Shown here: positions 1 through 17,710 of the stretch, piece by piece
Layout: every line of letters begins with the position of its first letter
Position numbering within the stretch: position 1 is the stretch's first letter
Assembly: GCA_003117195.1 (NCBI GenBank)
Contig: BDSI01000086.1
Span: forward strand, 372,001 to 436,000
DNA from: Eudorina sp. 2006-703-Eu-15
Lineage: Eukaryota > Chlorophyta > Chlorophyceae > Chlamydomonadales > Volvocaceae
Direction: 5' to 3'
Length of the DNA stretch: 64,000 bases
The notes under the pieces: model-generated
The model's database searches: none
Told to the model about the DNA's origin: nothing
Seen by the model: the letters and a program-made list of their open reading frames with translations, nothing else
Program-made: the position numbers and the translations under genes

Positions 1-740
1 GCGCGGGACCCGCGCCGGGACACATCGGCGGTCGAACTGGCGGCTGCTGCCCGCGGGCCGCGTGGCGCCGCAGGACTCCCCTCCCTCCCTCCCTAGGGTG
101 GGTGGGTAGGTGCGGTGGTCCAGCTCAGAGCATCTCCTGCATGCAGGTAGGTGCGACGGGTACAGCGGTGTACGACAGATCGTTGTGACGGATGCTGTTG
201 GTAAGACATCACCCATGCGGATCAAGGGGTGCAGGGAGCCCCCGAAGGGGGGGAGTCACGACACGACACGACACGACACGACACGACACGACACGACACG
301 ACACGACACGACACGACACGACACACGGCCGTGCAACGTGTACGAGGACAGCCAGCCACGCTGCCGTCCAGGTCCAGGTCACCAAGTGTCGTACAGCTGC
401 CGCGGGGGCGCCCCTTCCACAACGCCTTCGGTGATCTCTCACAGCAAACCCCCCACCCCCATCCCCCCCGGGTTAAGGGGGGAGGGGAGGAGCGGCTCTG
501 GTGACGGAGCCACGGCGTCCCTGATGAGCCCATGCTTTCCGATGTGTACGGCAGTGGGTGGCCGCAGCGCCGTACTGCTCGGCCACCCATCGCCCATCAC
601 CCTTGCGCCCCCTTCCGACGCTCCGAGGCGGCCGCATGAAATGACACCCCAAGGCCCAAGCATGTAAGCCCGCATTCAGTTAGTTCTCTTCTCTTCCGTT
701 CCCCCGTCCCCACACTCCCCTGTGGGTGTCGCGGGGCGCC
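1..740. other. Gap downstream of the first beta-solenoid gene
   Basis: No gene is supported here. The stretch lies 3' of the minus-strand gene that stops at 741 and probably includes its 3' UTR. It holds an ACACG pentanucleotide array at about 257-325, which creates spurious reading frames in all phases, and a C-rich tract near 440-490. One GTACGGCA octamer lies at 546-553. Confidence 0.5.
257..325. repeat. ACACG pentanucleotide microsatellite
   Basis: About 13 perfect head-to-tail copies of a 5-bp unit (CACGA/ACACG). Because 5 is not a multiple of 3, it is open in several frames and gives false ORFs on both strands. Confidence 0.95.
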
Positions 741-6140
<5,400 letters not shown>

Positions 6141-9100
6141 TATTAAGGATGTCACCCAGGGTTACCACCGTCGTACGGCAGGGGTACAGGACATAATGCG
6201 GTGAGTGGAGGAGGTGGTCTAGCTAGGTTATTATCTATCCACATCTCGGGTCTGCCTGTCTGTCGATCGGTCGGTCAGTCTAATGTGTTATGCCCGTCAT
6301 CATACAGTGAGCAGTACGTCGCCGCCATGTGGGCCGTCATCCAATCCACGGCGCGGCGGTGGGGCGGTTGGGCTGGAGGGGCTGGAGGGGCTGGAGGGCG
6401 ACAGCGGGAGGACGTAGCGGGCGGGCAGGCCGGAGGCAGGGCGCGGGCGCGAGGCAGCAGATCGCCTGCACCCACCCAGCTGCCACCCACCCACGGGTAT
6501 CGTCGTTACTCCTACCCACGCATCCACCCGCCGCAACCCACCCCACGCACCTGAAACAGCCAGGAGGAGCAGCCTCGCCGCCATTCCGTCTCTACCAACC
6601 GACACGTCCCCCACAACCACAACCGGCAGGTGGGTCGGAGTGCGCGGGTGGGTGCGTGGGCGGTTGGCTGCGTCGATCGACGACTCGCGCGGCGGCTAAC
6701 CCGCGGGGACCCCAGCAGCAGTCCAGCAATCAATCTGCCGAGGCAGCAGGGGGCGCGCAGTCGGTCCTGGGAGCTGGGCCGTCTCACACTTCACACACTT
6801 CACACACAGGTTGGGTGGGCTTCTTGTTAAACACAGGCTGCTGGATGGCGCGGATACGGGATATGGGTATATCTCCCTCTCCCTCCGCGGCGGACTGGTT
6901 CGAGGGCAGGACCGCGCAAATGAAAGAGCGCCCCCACCTGGATGCTAACAGGGTCAAAGAAGGAAGCGCTATACGAATATAGAGTGGAGTACAACGAACT
7001 TGGCGATGAGTGTAAGATTGTCGCAGCTGCGTGGGTTACGGAGGAATGCTGATGCGCCGGCGGGCTGGGCGCTCCGGGTTAAGAAGGCGCAGGCCGGTGC
7101 GGTGCGGCGCCGCGCGCAGCCAGGGGCCCGGCGCGGAACACACGGCGTAACGCAAATGTGACGAAGTGCCACCGAGGTTGGTTGGGTGGTTAGGGGTGGT
7201 TTGGTGGTGGTTGTGAGGAAGCCGCGCGCATGCATGCATGCATGCACGACCATGGCGCGGAACAGGGACCCATGGGTCGGTCGGTGAGAGGGAGCTGCAC
7301 GCAGCTGCCCGTGCGTCGGACCCGGACCCCTGCAATCCGGTCATCATGGTCGATTGGCTGATTGCGAGTGAGTGGAGGTCGGGTGGCTGCTTCGGTCACC
7401 GTCGCCTGTTCGGATCCCGCGCAAAGCAGCGGCGGCGAAACACGGGGCAGCATCGAATTTTTTTATTAAACAATGCACATGGGCACGCGCCGCCTCCGCA
7501 GCGCTCGCCCTTCCGTCCTTCCTCATCGTCTCACCGCGCCCCCGCTCATCACTCACCCGTCGTGGGGGCCTTGCTTGGGGCGGCTCCACCTACCTCCGGG
7601 GGCACCCCTCGGGGCAATGCGATACAACTCCGCCGCTACGCGGACGGATAACGCGCGCAGATGACTGACCGACGCTTCTTAATGAGGCCGCTGAAGCCTG
7701 CTGTCCCCGGATCGATTGCGCCGCGCGGGGCCGCGTCGTGGCTGGTGTACTTGCAGTGCGGCGCGTTTCGGTGCGTGTCTGTCTGTCTGTCTGTCTGACT
7801 GTCTGTCTGTCCAGACACACAAAGCGGACGTTATTAGACAGTTATTAGACCCTGTCCTCCGCTCTTGGGAACCACGTCCAGTGGTAATTTAAAATTTTTG
7901 AATTTTTGCAACGCCGATCAGCAGGAAAGACGAAAGAGAGGCGTTCGACCTTTAACGAAGTCGCCAAAGGCAGCTGCAGCAAGGCAGCTGCAGCTGCAGC
8001 TGCAGCCGGCTGCGTATGCGGGTGGCTGGATGCGACGGTTTCGCTGCCGTACAGGAAACGGATGGGCGGGGTAGGTTACCCCATCCGCGCGCAGCCATGT
8101 GAAACGATCGATGTGGTTGCCGTACCGGGGTGACTGACTGGCAGCCAAGGACATACACCCGCAGGGATTCCGACCTGCTGCGCTGAAGGATGGCGTGGAC
8201 CGCGGGATGGAGGCGGTGGATGGCTGCTGGGCCTGCGGCCCCGCGGGGGAGACCAAACGGTCGTCCGAGGAGCGGATTCGCATTCACGAGGGAGCGCGAA
8301 AGCGCCCTATAGCTGTATGTACCGCGTGTTATGCGGTGTGAGCTGCTTCCTCGTACGGTCTGTGCGAGCGATGTGAAACGGTCCACCTCGGGAGGTAGAT
8401 CCGTCCGTCCGTCCATCTGCCGTCAGCGTCCCGGTATGCGTACCCGCGCTGCCTCCTCGCCCCCGCGACACCACCGCCCGCCCGCGGGGGTCGCAGCCGA
8501 CCCGCGGGTCATTACAGCTTACTTGGCCGCAATCAAGCCTCGTACGCCTCGCTGTACGCCTCCTGAGGCGGATGGCTGAGGGCGAGGTTTGAGGTTGAGG
8601 CTAGGGTATCGGCGGTCTGCTTTGTGCGGCACACGGCCTTGTGCGCTCTTCGAGGTGCAATGTGTGCGGTCGTGCGCATCCATCGATCGGCGAGTCGGAA
8701 GGTCGGACGGCGGGTCCACGGGGGTGGGTGGCGGGAGGCGTTAAACAGGTTGCACGGTGGACATACAAAGACACTGAGGAGTATGTAGGAAAGACCGCAA
8801 ATAAAGCGCACTACCGCCTCTACTCCATCCATCCAGCCCTCGACTGGGTCTGTCTGGGCGGCTCGTCTGTTTCTGACACGTGACACCCCCTCTTGCGACC
8901 CAGGATGACCCACTCGCGTCACTCGGGCCGGTCGCTGTTCTCTGGCGGGATCCAGCCCCAGGCCCACACATGGCCGGTCCCATGGGTCCAAGTACGGCAG
9001 CTGCGAGCGTTGTAGTACAAGTCAGGGAACTAGCTGGGAGGGCGCGTAGCTCGCTCGTCCGGGGCAAATCCGATCCGGTATGTACGGTGGGCACAATCAC

Positions 9101-10369
9101 CGTTGCCGGCGTTGGTCCCCTTTCAGAAGGCCCAAACGTTTCCGTTTCTTCACATGACCAGCTCGAAAGGCCCGACTGGAACCAATCCACCGACTGCATC
9201 AATCTTGGCTCCTGCTTTGGCTTATTTACATTCCCTGGGTTATTACTGTGTTGTTGTTGTTATTGTGAGTTCAGGCTTGCGATACGACGACGTTGCGCCC
9301 ATCGTCCTTCCCAGGGTGAAATTTGGCGTACTGTACATCACCGTTTCGTACGGACCCATGCCGTCGCCCCACCAGGGCACTGCGACACCCCAGGCTCCCC
9401 TACCTGATCCATATTTATTACCTTAGCGTGTGCGTCTAGATAGGGTGATGGAAGCCGTGGTACTACCGTTACATCGCACCGATTCATCAACCGCCAACGA
9501 ACGCACGTGCAACTGTCAACCTCCGGGCGAATCACCGCCCTGCACCGGCGGCGCGCAACAGCATACACTTACACACACTGGCTGATTCCGTTTCGCTAAG
9601 TAAACACAGTCCGCTCCCTGGAGAGTGGGAACCAAATGCCGATTCTGGCCCATGGGGTGGAGGCCCCTGTTGCGGCGCGGCTGCAGCGACCGCACACACA
9701 CACACACACACACATACACATACACACATGCATACGTACAGACGTACAGAGAGAGACGCACAGGGGTATGGGGTCGAGCCGCACCTGCTGCATGCGGGCA
9801 TTACCCGGGCTTAGCTATGTCAGTATGTATGCCCCCCCAGCACGGCACTGGTGCACGGACGCTCCTGCCATGCCTGCAAATGAACCCCCTCACTCTCGTG
9901 GAGCGCATAGCACGACGTTATCTGCCGGGCCTGATGGACCGCCCTTATATTGATGATGGTGGGTGGGTGGGTGGCCGCGCACGGGGGTCCATCCGTACTG
10001 CCCCAAAGCGAAATACAGCAGGACCGGGTGGTCAAAGAGTGTTTCTTTACTTCCTCAGCAGCACACCTCCATGTGCCGGATGGACACCACCACAATCACC
10101 TAAACACAAGTGCTGAAGTGGGGCTCTAGGGCTGGGGCCCCTGGAGCCGCCCGAAGACCCGAAGATAAACCCGGAGACCCGGAGATACTACCATCGCCAC
10201 CGCTGCCACCGCCGCCGCCGCCCTCGTCGCCACTGCCATGTACCTGACTGGCCAACATCCTGAAGGACCGCAACGAATGCGGTGCTTCCGCTGCCGTACT
10301 GCAATGCTGTCAGTCGAACGTTAGTTGTCGGTTGTACGGCGAGCTGAGGTCGGCCCGCCCGAATGCACC
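6141..10369. other. Spacer between the two tandem beta-solenoid genes
   Basis: This 4.2-kb gap must hold the promoter of the gene starting at 6140 and the 3' UTR of the gene ending at 10370. No coding region is convincing: the open frames are short, compositionally biased and lack family resemblance. Visible contents are a GGCTGGAGG repeat near 6367-6400, a (CTGT)n tract at about 7771-7812, a (CA)n tract at about 9694-9730, alternating CAGCTG at 7970-8005 and a stub of the dispersed repeat near 8500-8517. I could not identify a TATA box or a TGTAA poly(A) signal in a convincing position. Confidence 0.5.
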
Positions 10370-13300
10370 CTAGGGCGCAGAAGGAGACGGCGAAGCAGCA
10401 GGCGTGGGTGGCGTGGTCGGTGCGGTCGCCGTCGGCGCGGGTGTGGTTGCCGGCGCGGGCAGTTCCGTAGCCGCCGGCGAGGGTGGTGGTGTTGCCGGCG
10501 TGGGCAGTTCCGTAGCCGCCGGCGAGGGTGTGGTTGCCGGCGTGGGCAGTTCCGTCGCCGTCGGCGCGGGTGTGGTTGCCGGCGCGGGCACTTCCGTCGC
10601 CGTCGGCGCGGGTGTGGTTGCCGGCGTGGGCAGTTCCGTAGCCGCCGGCGCGGGTGTGGTTGCCGGCGTGGGCAGTTCCGTAGCCGCCGGCGCGGGTGTG
10701 GTTGCTGGCGTGGGCAGTTCCGTAGCCGCCGGCGAGGGTGGTGGTGTTGCCGGCGTGGGCAGTTCCGTAGCCGCCGGCGAGGGTGTGGTTGCCGGCGTGG
10801 GCAGTTCCGTCGCCGCCGGCGCGGGTGTGGTTGCCGGCGTGGGCAGTTCCACCGCCGTCGTTGCGGGTGTCGCGGCCGGCATGGGCGGCGCCGTCACAGG
10901 CGCCGCCGCCATTTCCAGAGTGCCGTACGGATCGTTGATGATGACGGCGTCGGCGGTGCCCAGCGGCTGGCCCAGCTGGGGAGCGCCCCGGGCGTTCTCG
11001 ATGGTAGTCAGGGAGGCCGCGACGACGACGCCCTCAAACACCGAGGCTGAGCCGCAGAGGAACTGCACGGGGGCATGAGGGAAGGGGAGGGGAGGGGGCG
11101 GTACGACACAGATTGGGGTAGCGTCGCGAGTGGTGGGGCCCCAAACACGGCCCTTCACTTTCGGCCCCAAAACTCCATGCCCGCCAGGTTTGCGCTGGTC
11201 TACCCCTCAGAAACAAGACGTTTCTGTCAGCTGCCTTGCTCCGACAGCGCGGCCCATGCCGTACTCACATCGATTTGGCTGTTGTCGTACAGTACGACAC
11301 GTGAGTTGATGAGGCCCAGCGGTGAGGCCCAGAGCTCCAGCGTGGAGTTGATGAGCTCCAGCGTGCTGTTGACCAACAGGAGGGAGGTGTTGGCCAGCAG
11401 CGCAGAGTAGTTCGAGATCGTGACTTGCGTGCCTGCCGTGGGTCGTACAAAAATTGTGCGGAGGTCGATAGGGTCAACAACAGGACTGGAGCGGCGGGGG
11501 GGGGCTCAATGGGGCGGGGCAGCCCGATTATGGGGTGTGGGGCGGCGAGCACATGGCCTTTCATGCATGAGCTGATTGATGAGATACCGTACACCTTTTC
11601 TTTGCACAGCGGGTAGAGGAGTTGCTGGGGTGACAGGGGTGTCCGCCCTCAGCCGCCCTGAGCCACTCCACCCGCCGACTGGCCCCCTCATCAGCCCCTC
11701 CCTCACCCTCACCCTCACCCCCACCTCTCACCCTCACCTCTCACCCTCGCTCCCTCGCTCCCTCACGCCTCACCCTGGATGGCGATGTCGGAGTTCTCGA
11801 ACCACATCAGCGGCCCGATCCGATCCGCATAGGGCCCCGGGGGCGTCACGCCGCTCGAGCCCACGGTCCTGCAGTGACCGTTGTACGGCATGCAGATACG
11901 GCACATGGCCCAAACACGGCAGCGAGATCAACGGACCCGGCCGTCAGTGAGGCCAGAGAGAGTAACAAATGTCATATGTTAATGCCCTCCTGGTAGGTAT
12001 ACACCGTTGATCCCTTTGGGGTCCGCTGTAACGTTCACTCATTCATTGATTCATTCATTCATGTTAAGAGCTGCGCCCAGAGATAGACCGTACGGCCGCC
12101 CATTCCGTACATACGAAGCGCGCCAATGATAAGATGGCAAATGCCGCCATGTCATCACGTCACGTCACGTCACGTCACGTCATGATGTGGCGAACGCAAG
12201 AACCGCCGGGTGGTTGTTGCCGCCGCGTGCCGTGCCGTACCTAACAGTCGCACACACCACCGACGAACCCTCCAGGATTCACTGCCAAACCCTACTCCAC
12301 CCACTCACCTACTCGTACGGCACACCAGCGCCCCGCCACCCGCGCACCCGTCCACTCACCCACCCCCACGCGCCCACGCACCCATCCGCCTGCACACCAC
12401 GCACCCATCCGCCCGCACACCACGCACCAGGTGGAGTTGGTCAGCCCCCAGCGGCTGTTGTTGCTGAAGATGACAACGTCACTGAAGTCCAACACGGAAT
12501 GGGTGGACAGCAGCGTGCTGTCCTCCGTGGTCCTGTGTACGGCAGGGTACGGTAGTGTACGACAGTGGGTCAGGTCCGCACGCGGCACAAACCCGGTTAC
12601 GGTTACGATGGATGACAGGGCGCTGCGTGCGCCTGTAAGGCGTGTATAAATCGTGGTCCGTCCTTCATAAGCCCCCAGATATGCCGTACAGGTTCGTACC
12701 GCTCCACAATTACCGTACAGTACGGCAAGCAACTGACCATGCGACGTAGTCTGAGAAGAGCAGGCGCGACTCGGTGAAGGCCAGTGTGGTGCCGTTGACG
12801 ACATGGCCCCAGTTGTTCTGGGACATGTCGACGGTGGAGCGGTAGAACGTCACGATGCCGCCGCTGGCCGCCCACAGCGTGTTGTTCTGTGGGGCCGGGT
12901 ATGGGTTCAGGCGTAATAGCTGTGTGAGGGGAATGGAATGACGCATGCACACGCTCATGATCAGGACAAGCCCAGTGCGTGGGCGTGTGCGTGGGTGGGT
13001 GGGTGGGTGGGTGGGTGGGTGGGTGGGTGGGTGGGTGGGTGGGTGTAAGCGTGTGTATGCGGTGGGGGTCAGGATGGCGGATCCGCGGTAAGGTAGGTGA
13101 TGCAGCAGACCCACAACAAAACAAACAGACTGGAGGCCCCCCCGGCCAAATCGCCTTGTGTGTAATAAGAAACTGCCCCCCCCCGTGTGTGTCTGCGTGC
13201 GTGCGTGTGTGTGTGCGTGCGTGCGTGTCTGCGTGCGTGTGTGTATGCGCGCGTGTGCGCGCGAGGTTAACCCCCGGATTTAGTACCAACGCAGGCGCGC

Positions 13301-15026
13301 GCGTGTACGGCCTCGACGTTCTGCCATACCGACCTCGTACATGTCGAACTCCACGGACCGGTAAGTGGCCGTGGGTCCCGCTAGCAGGAAGGCGCGGTCC
13401 GCCTGGATAGTGGAGTCGTTCTGGGGGGGGCAAAGGAGGGGGAGTGAAGAGGGAGGGATGGGGCAGGCGGGGGGAGGCGAGGGCAGGGAGAGGGAGGGGA
13501 AAGGGAAATGCCGTGATGCGCCAGTGCCGTACTGCCGTACTGCAGTGGGTTCCAGGCCCGACGAGGAGGGCAGCGCCAGCGGGGACAGGGGACAGGGGAT
13601 ATGGGGTGGGAGCGAGAGCTATGAAGGTGTCCCCTACCGTACCTACTTACTTCCAACAAATCTGCTGCCTCGATCGAATCCTTAGGTAGGGCCCCACGCG
13701 CGCGCGGCCGCCGCCATGCAAGGCACGCGCCCTTGGCCGGCGCAACGTGGCAAGCAGTAGCTGTAGCAGCAGCCGGCAAAACCCGCAACTCCGCATTCCA
13801 CCTATTCCGCCCCTATAGACCCCTTCCCTGCCCGCAATCTTCAGGAGGTTGCCCCATCCCCCCAACCCCCCAACCTCCAACCCCCCAACCCCCAACCCCC
13901 CACCCACCACCAGCACCCCACTTCCGTTGCACAGCTCGAGGCCGTCAGGACACAGGTAGGCCTGCAGGGGCGCGCGAGTACGGCAGTACGGCAAAAAATG
14001 AGGGCTCGTCAAGGGCCGACGCAGTCAGCGCCAGACAATGCCGTACATTGTCGTACAAAAGGGAATGATCGATGAGCAGGCGGGCATTGAGCACCTTGCC
14101 CCCGCGCTGTGAAACAGATGGGCAGGGGCTTGAAAGCGGAATGTACGGCACCCTGCCTGGCGCCTTCTTTCACAGCGGGGTTACCGTACATCGGCAGATG
14201 GACTGGGGCAAACCACCAGCTACCCACTCACCTGTCTCACCCACCCACGCACCCACCCGCCCGCCCGCCCGCCCACGCGAACCCCACTCACCTGCACGAA
14301 CTCGGACCTGGCGACCTTGCCCGCCGGGCTGATCGCCGCCGCCAGCTGCACCGCGTCCCGCACCGCCAGCTCCGCGTCCCCCAGGCGGCAGCTGCCGTTC
14401 TGGACCACCAGGCTGCCGTTGCGCAGCGCCACCTGGCTCGCCGCCGCCACCGCGGGCCAGCGACCGACTGCGGCGCGGCAGGCGCGGCGCGGCCGCGGGG
14501 GAGGCGGACGGAGAGAGGGACGGAGAAAGACATGTACCGCTTGTGTATTCAATGAGAAGCCCATGCCGCTTGCGTATGTGTGTGTATTCAATGATAAGCC
14601 CATGCCGCTTGCGTATGTGTGTATGTGTATGACGTGTTTCACACATGCACCGTGTGTGTGTGCGTGCGGCATTTTGTGCATTTGCGCCTTGAAGTTCTCC
14701 CGGCAGCAGCACTCGGCGCCGACACACACCGGATCCCCGTCCCCTCACCGCCGTGTGATTAGGCGGGTCTGGCGCGGTTTCCAGGAGAGGCGATCCTGGC
14801 GCGCTGGTAACCTGGTGTAGTGGCCGGTATGGCTGCGTGACCCCCCCCCCCGCGGGTGATGGAGGATGGGTGCGCAGTCCTTGGTAGGGTTGATGAGACG
14901 AGGCACCTACGAGCTATCTGGGCCCGTTGAAACACCCGGTCGGGATACGGGTCCACCTTGTAACGGTTAATTATAACGACACAGCACTTCTAAACACAGC
15001 ACTTCGCTTCCCGCGGCCCAGTTTCT

Positions 15027-15070
<44 letters not shown>

Positions 15071-15321
15071 GCCGAGGCGGGGGCCCCCCTGTCGCCGCCA
15101 GTCGCACCTGGGAGCGACGAGAAGACCACCGATAGAAGCAGGAGGGGGAGGAGGAAGAGGACGCCGCCACCGGCGGCCGCGGCTTCGGGGCGGCGGCGGG
15201 GCGGCGGCAGGGGCCACGAGGCGGGCCGGCGCTGCGGCGCCGCGCCCGAGCCTCCTCTTCCCGGTGATGTTGCTGTGGTGGTGGTGGTGGTGGGGGTAGC
15301 CGCGGGTGCTGTTGACTTCAT
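10370..15321 (-). CDS. Secreted N-glycosylated beta-solenoid-like protein with C-terminal PAT-rich repeats, upstream tandem copy
   Basis: Nine exons are reconstructed on the minus strand: 15108-15321, 14292-14467, 13908-13961, 13334-13420, 12738-12886, 12428-12532, 11774-11868, 11269-11432 and 10370-11062. All junctions are GT-AG, the phases close and the total is 1737 nt (578 aa). The ATG at 15321 starts a Thr/Pro/Ala-rich N-terminus followed by a hydrophobic segment (VLFLLPLLLLSVVF, residues about 55-68), read as a signal anchor or long signal peptide. Next come solenoid-like strands with many N-[ST] sequons (LLLVNSTLELINSTLELW), the YLCPDGLELC Cys pair and a C-terminal FLCGSASVFEG segment shared with the sister gene. 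The last exon adds about ten copies of a 14-15-residue Pro/Ala/Thr repeat (ELPTPATTPAPAAT), probably an O-glycosylated stalk. Role inferred: cell wall or extracellular matrix. I recognise no named family. Confidence 0.78.
10404..10870 (-). repeat. 42-45-bp coding minisatellite (ELPTPATTPAPAAT repeat)
   Basis: About ten in-frame copies encode 14- or 15-residue units at the C-terminus of the upstream beta-solenoid protein. Copy-to-copy changes are mostly A/S/T swaps after Pro, and the 15-residue copies carry an extra Pro (ATPPPSPAAT). The frame is never broken, so this repeat is under coding constraint, unlike the intronic minisatellites nearby. Confidence 0.9.
12995..13045. repeat. (GGGT)n microsatellite
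   Basis: About 12 perfect copies of a 4-bp unit in intron 4 of the upstream beta-solenoid gene. Its complement gives the run of His/Pro/Thr codons seen in antisense frames. Confidence 0.95.
15031..15068. repeat. (CA)n tract
   Basis: A perfect CA run just inside intron 1 of the upstream beta-solenoid gene, about 40 bp downstream of the exon 1 donor at 15107/15108. Confidence 0.97.
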
Positions 15322-17710
15322 TTCGTTTGACGTCGGAGCGTGGCTGGACTCAGTCCGACGAGTGCTTTGATGCGATCAAGCTGCGGTGGGGCGGGCTGTT
15401 GTGGGTTCGCAAGAGCCCGATCACCGATGGAGCGACCCTCCGGTGTTGGTTCCTGGTTGCCTGGTTGCCTGCGCGGTGTCCCTGCGGGGGCGGGGCGGGG
15501 CGGCTCGCGGCGGCTGCGAACCTCCCTCTGCGAACTGCCGGTGGCTAGGTGGCTCGGAGCCGCAGGCGGCCGTCGCGGGCTCTATCCGGCGGGCGACGAA
15601 GCAGTATCTAAAAAATAAAACGTTTGTTTCCTAATGTTTTACAGCTACTGCGGTGTGAATGCTCGGGGGGATAAATGGCACCGTGCGAAGGTGAACGTCT
15701 GTGCGTGCGAACTCAATGGCAGGCACGCGCTTTGGCGACTTGTCTAGTCGTGGTACGAGGTGCATTTGTATGAATCCGTCGTTCGGCGGAAAGCGCTTTC
15801 GTGCGGGACGGCCGGTGCTGCGCCCGCGCCGCCGGTAACGGCTCGCTCGGCTTCTCTCCGTACTCTCTGACCCTCTGGCCTTGACTCTGACCCTCTGGCC
15901 TTGACTCTGACCCAGGCAACGCTGAACCGAGGGCGGCTGGGCTGCCATCGCCGCCGCGCTTTGGATTGCTGTGTGGATGTGTGTCAAGCCGATGATGCGA
16001 AGGCGGAACCGCTGTCCCTCCCGAGTGACGCCATACCCAGGGGAGTGAGCTGGTGACCCATGGGTCGGCATGGGTCTGCATGGGCCATGTGCGTCGATCC
16101 GCGCCCTGGCGCACTCGCATCCCGAGGCGAAGCCACCGAAGCCACCAAGGCGCTAGGCAGTCTTGTGTATTTGAAAATTTCGAAATGACGCATGAACCAA
16201 GGAAGAGTTGGCAACAGGTGTAGGCAGAGGCGTAGTTGGTACGTACGGCCTACAGCGTCGCAAGTACCGCATAATCGATCGAACCGTGGCAGGAGTAACT
16301 AACCCGGGCACGGGGACATACACGTGTTCGCTGTCACAACGCGGAATCTCCTGCTGGTCGCTGCCGAGTGCCGACACCGGGACGAGGGTCCATGACCGTT
16401 AAAGCCGTTGGGACGCAACGGCCAGCGCATTCCGGTTGACTGTAACACCTCTCTGGTTCACCGTTATGTTCAGGGACATCCCCGAACTTCCCTACTCCCC
16501 TACTTCCACTTCGTTCCCTTTCGTTACAGCAGCCCGAGCAGACCGACGCCGGCGACCTCCTTGGTTGCCTGCACGGGGCGAGCCAGGGCCAGGGCCACTG
16601 GGCCCCCGCGGCTGCCCGTCTCGGGATGTCCACTTCAGGGGTGGAGAGGGGCAGGGGCCGGGGAGCTTGGCCCACTGCACTGCACTGCACTGCGCTGCGC
16701 TGCGCGTGGGAGTGCGACCTGTACTGCGACCTGTACTGCGACCTGTACTGCGATCTGTACTGCGATCTGTACTGGGACCTGTTGTGCGACCTGCCCCCTG
16801 ACCGACTGACCGACTGACCGACCGCACACAAGAGAGTCCTCCCTCAGACCACACCACCGCACATTCCGCGCCCCCTTGTGACCCGTGGCCCCTCACCCTC
16901 ACCCTCATGGCCCTCGTACACAGCACCGCGGAACACACACTTGGCGCCACATGGCTGCTCCGCCGGGGCGCAAGAACAGGTTGCAATACCGTGCACGAAA
17001 CCACGCATCAGGCGCGACATCCACACCCTCGACAGCGGGGGGCCCCGCGTCTGAGCCGCACGCTGCACGGCGGGTGCGTACAGCCCATTAAGGACCCCCC
17101 TTTGCACACCCACCTAGCACTTATATACACCACTTTATTACCTCAACCTGTCTTCGCACCGCCGTACCTAACGACCTACCCACCATCCTTCTCGTCACCA
17201 TTGTATTCGTCCCCAGTAGAGCCTAGATACTACAGGACGCCGAGGGAGGAATCCTCGACCGACAAACATGCTTTTTGTCCGGCTGCATATCGGCGTCGGT
17301 GTGGCCTTGTGGCCATGTGTACCTGGCCTTCCGAAACATCTTCTCCGCCTGAGGCGGGAACGACCCACGCGTCACGTGTGAAGCTCCCCCTGGAGCACAC
17401 ACACGCCAATCCGCGCCGTCGTACACGCGCCCGCGCGACGTCCGTCGCGCCGTGTCGCCGCTACCTGACGCCAGCAGTCAAGCGCTGTCAGCCCAGTGCT
17501 CCGAAACCCTATAAAGAGGGACCCCTAACGGGGACCTCCAATGGGGCGACCTCCCCCGATGCGGAAATGCCCCTGGGCGACGACGCTGTCCCTGTACGAC
17601 GCTGTCCCTGTACGACGCTGTCCCTGTACGACGCTGTCCCTGTACGACGCTGTCCCTGCGGCGCATCGTCCGGCGCCTTAGCCACCGCAATCGGATCCGT
17701 CCACCCGTCG
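15322..17710. other. Intergenic region upstream of the beta-solenoid pair
   Basis: No gene is supported. It contains the promoter side of the minus-strand gene starting at 15321 and the 3' flank of the minus-strand gene ending at 17711. Two tandem arrays stand out: a 12-bp unit (TGTACTGCGACC) at about 16716-16800, preceded by a CTGCA/CTGCG run from 16675, and five copies of a 16-bp unit (GACGCTGTCCCTGTAC) at about 17580-17657. Two copies of a GACCCTCTGGCCTTGACTCT unit lie near 15870-15910. Confidence 0.5.
17580..17657. repeat. 16-bp tandem repeat GACGCTGTCCCTGTAC
   Basis: Five consecutive copies, the last diverging at its end. The unit ends in GTAC, echoing the GTACGG motif abundant across the window. 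It lies just 3' of the small disordered-protein gene. Confidence 0.93.

Noticed and set aside
12154..12183. CACGT repeat as a cluster of G-box regulatory sites
   Set aside because: It is a simple pentamer microsatellite inside an intron region of the upstream beta-solenoid gene. No further support for regulation.
14017..14105. Possible extra exon in the upstream beta-solenoid gene (VLNARLLIDHSLLYDNVRHC)
   Set aside because: The sister gene has no counterpart, and the flanking exons already join in phase and align.
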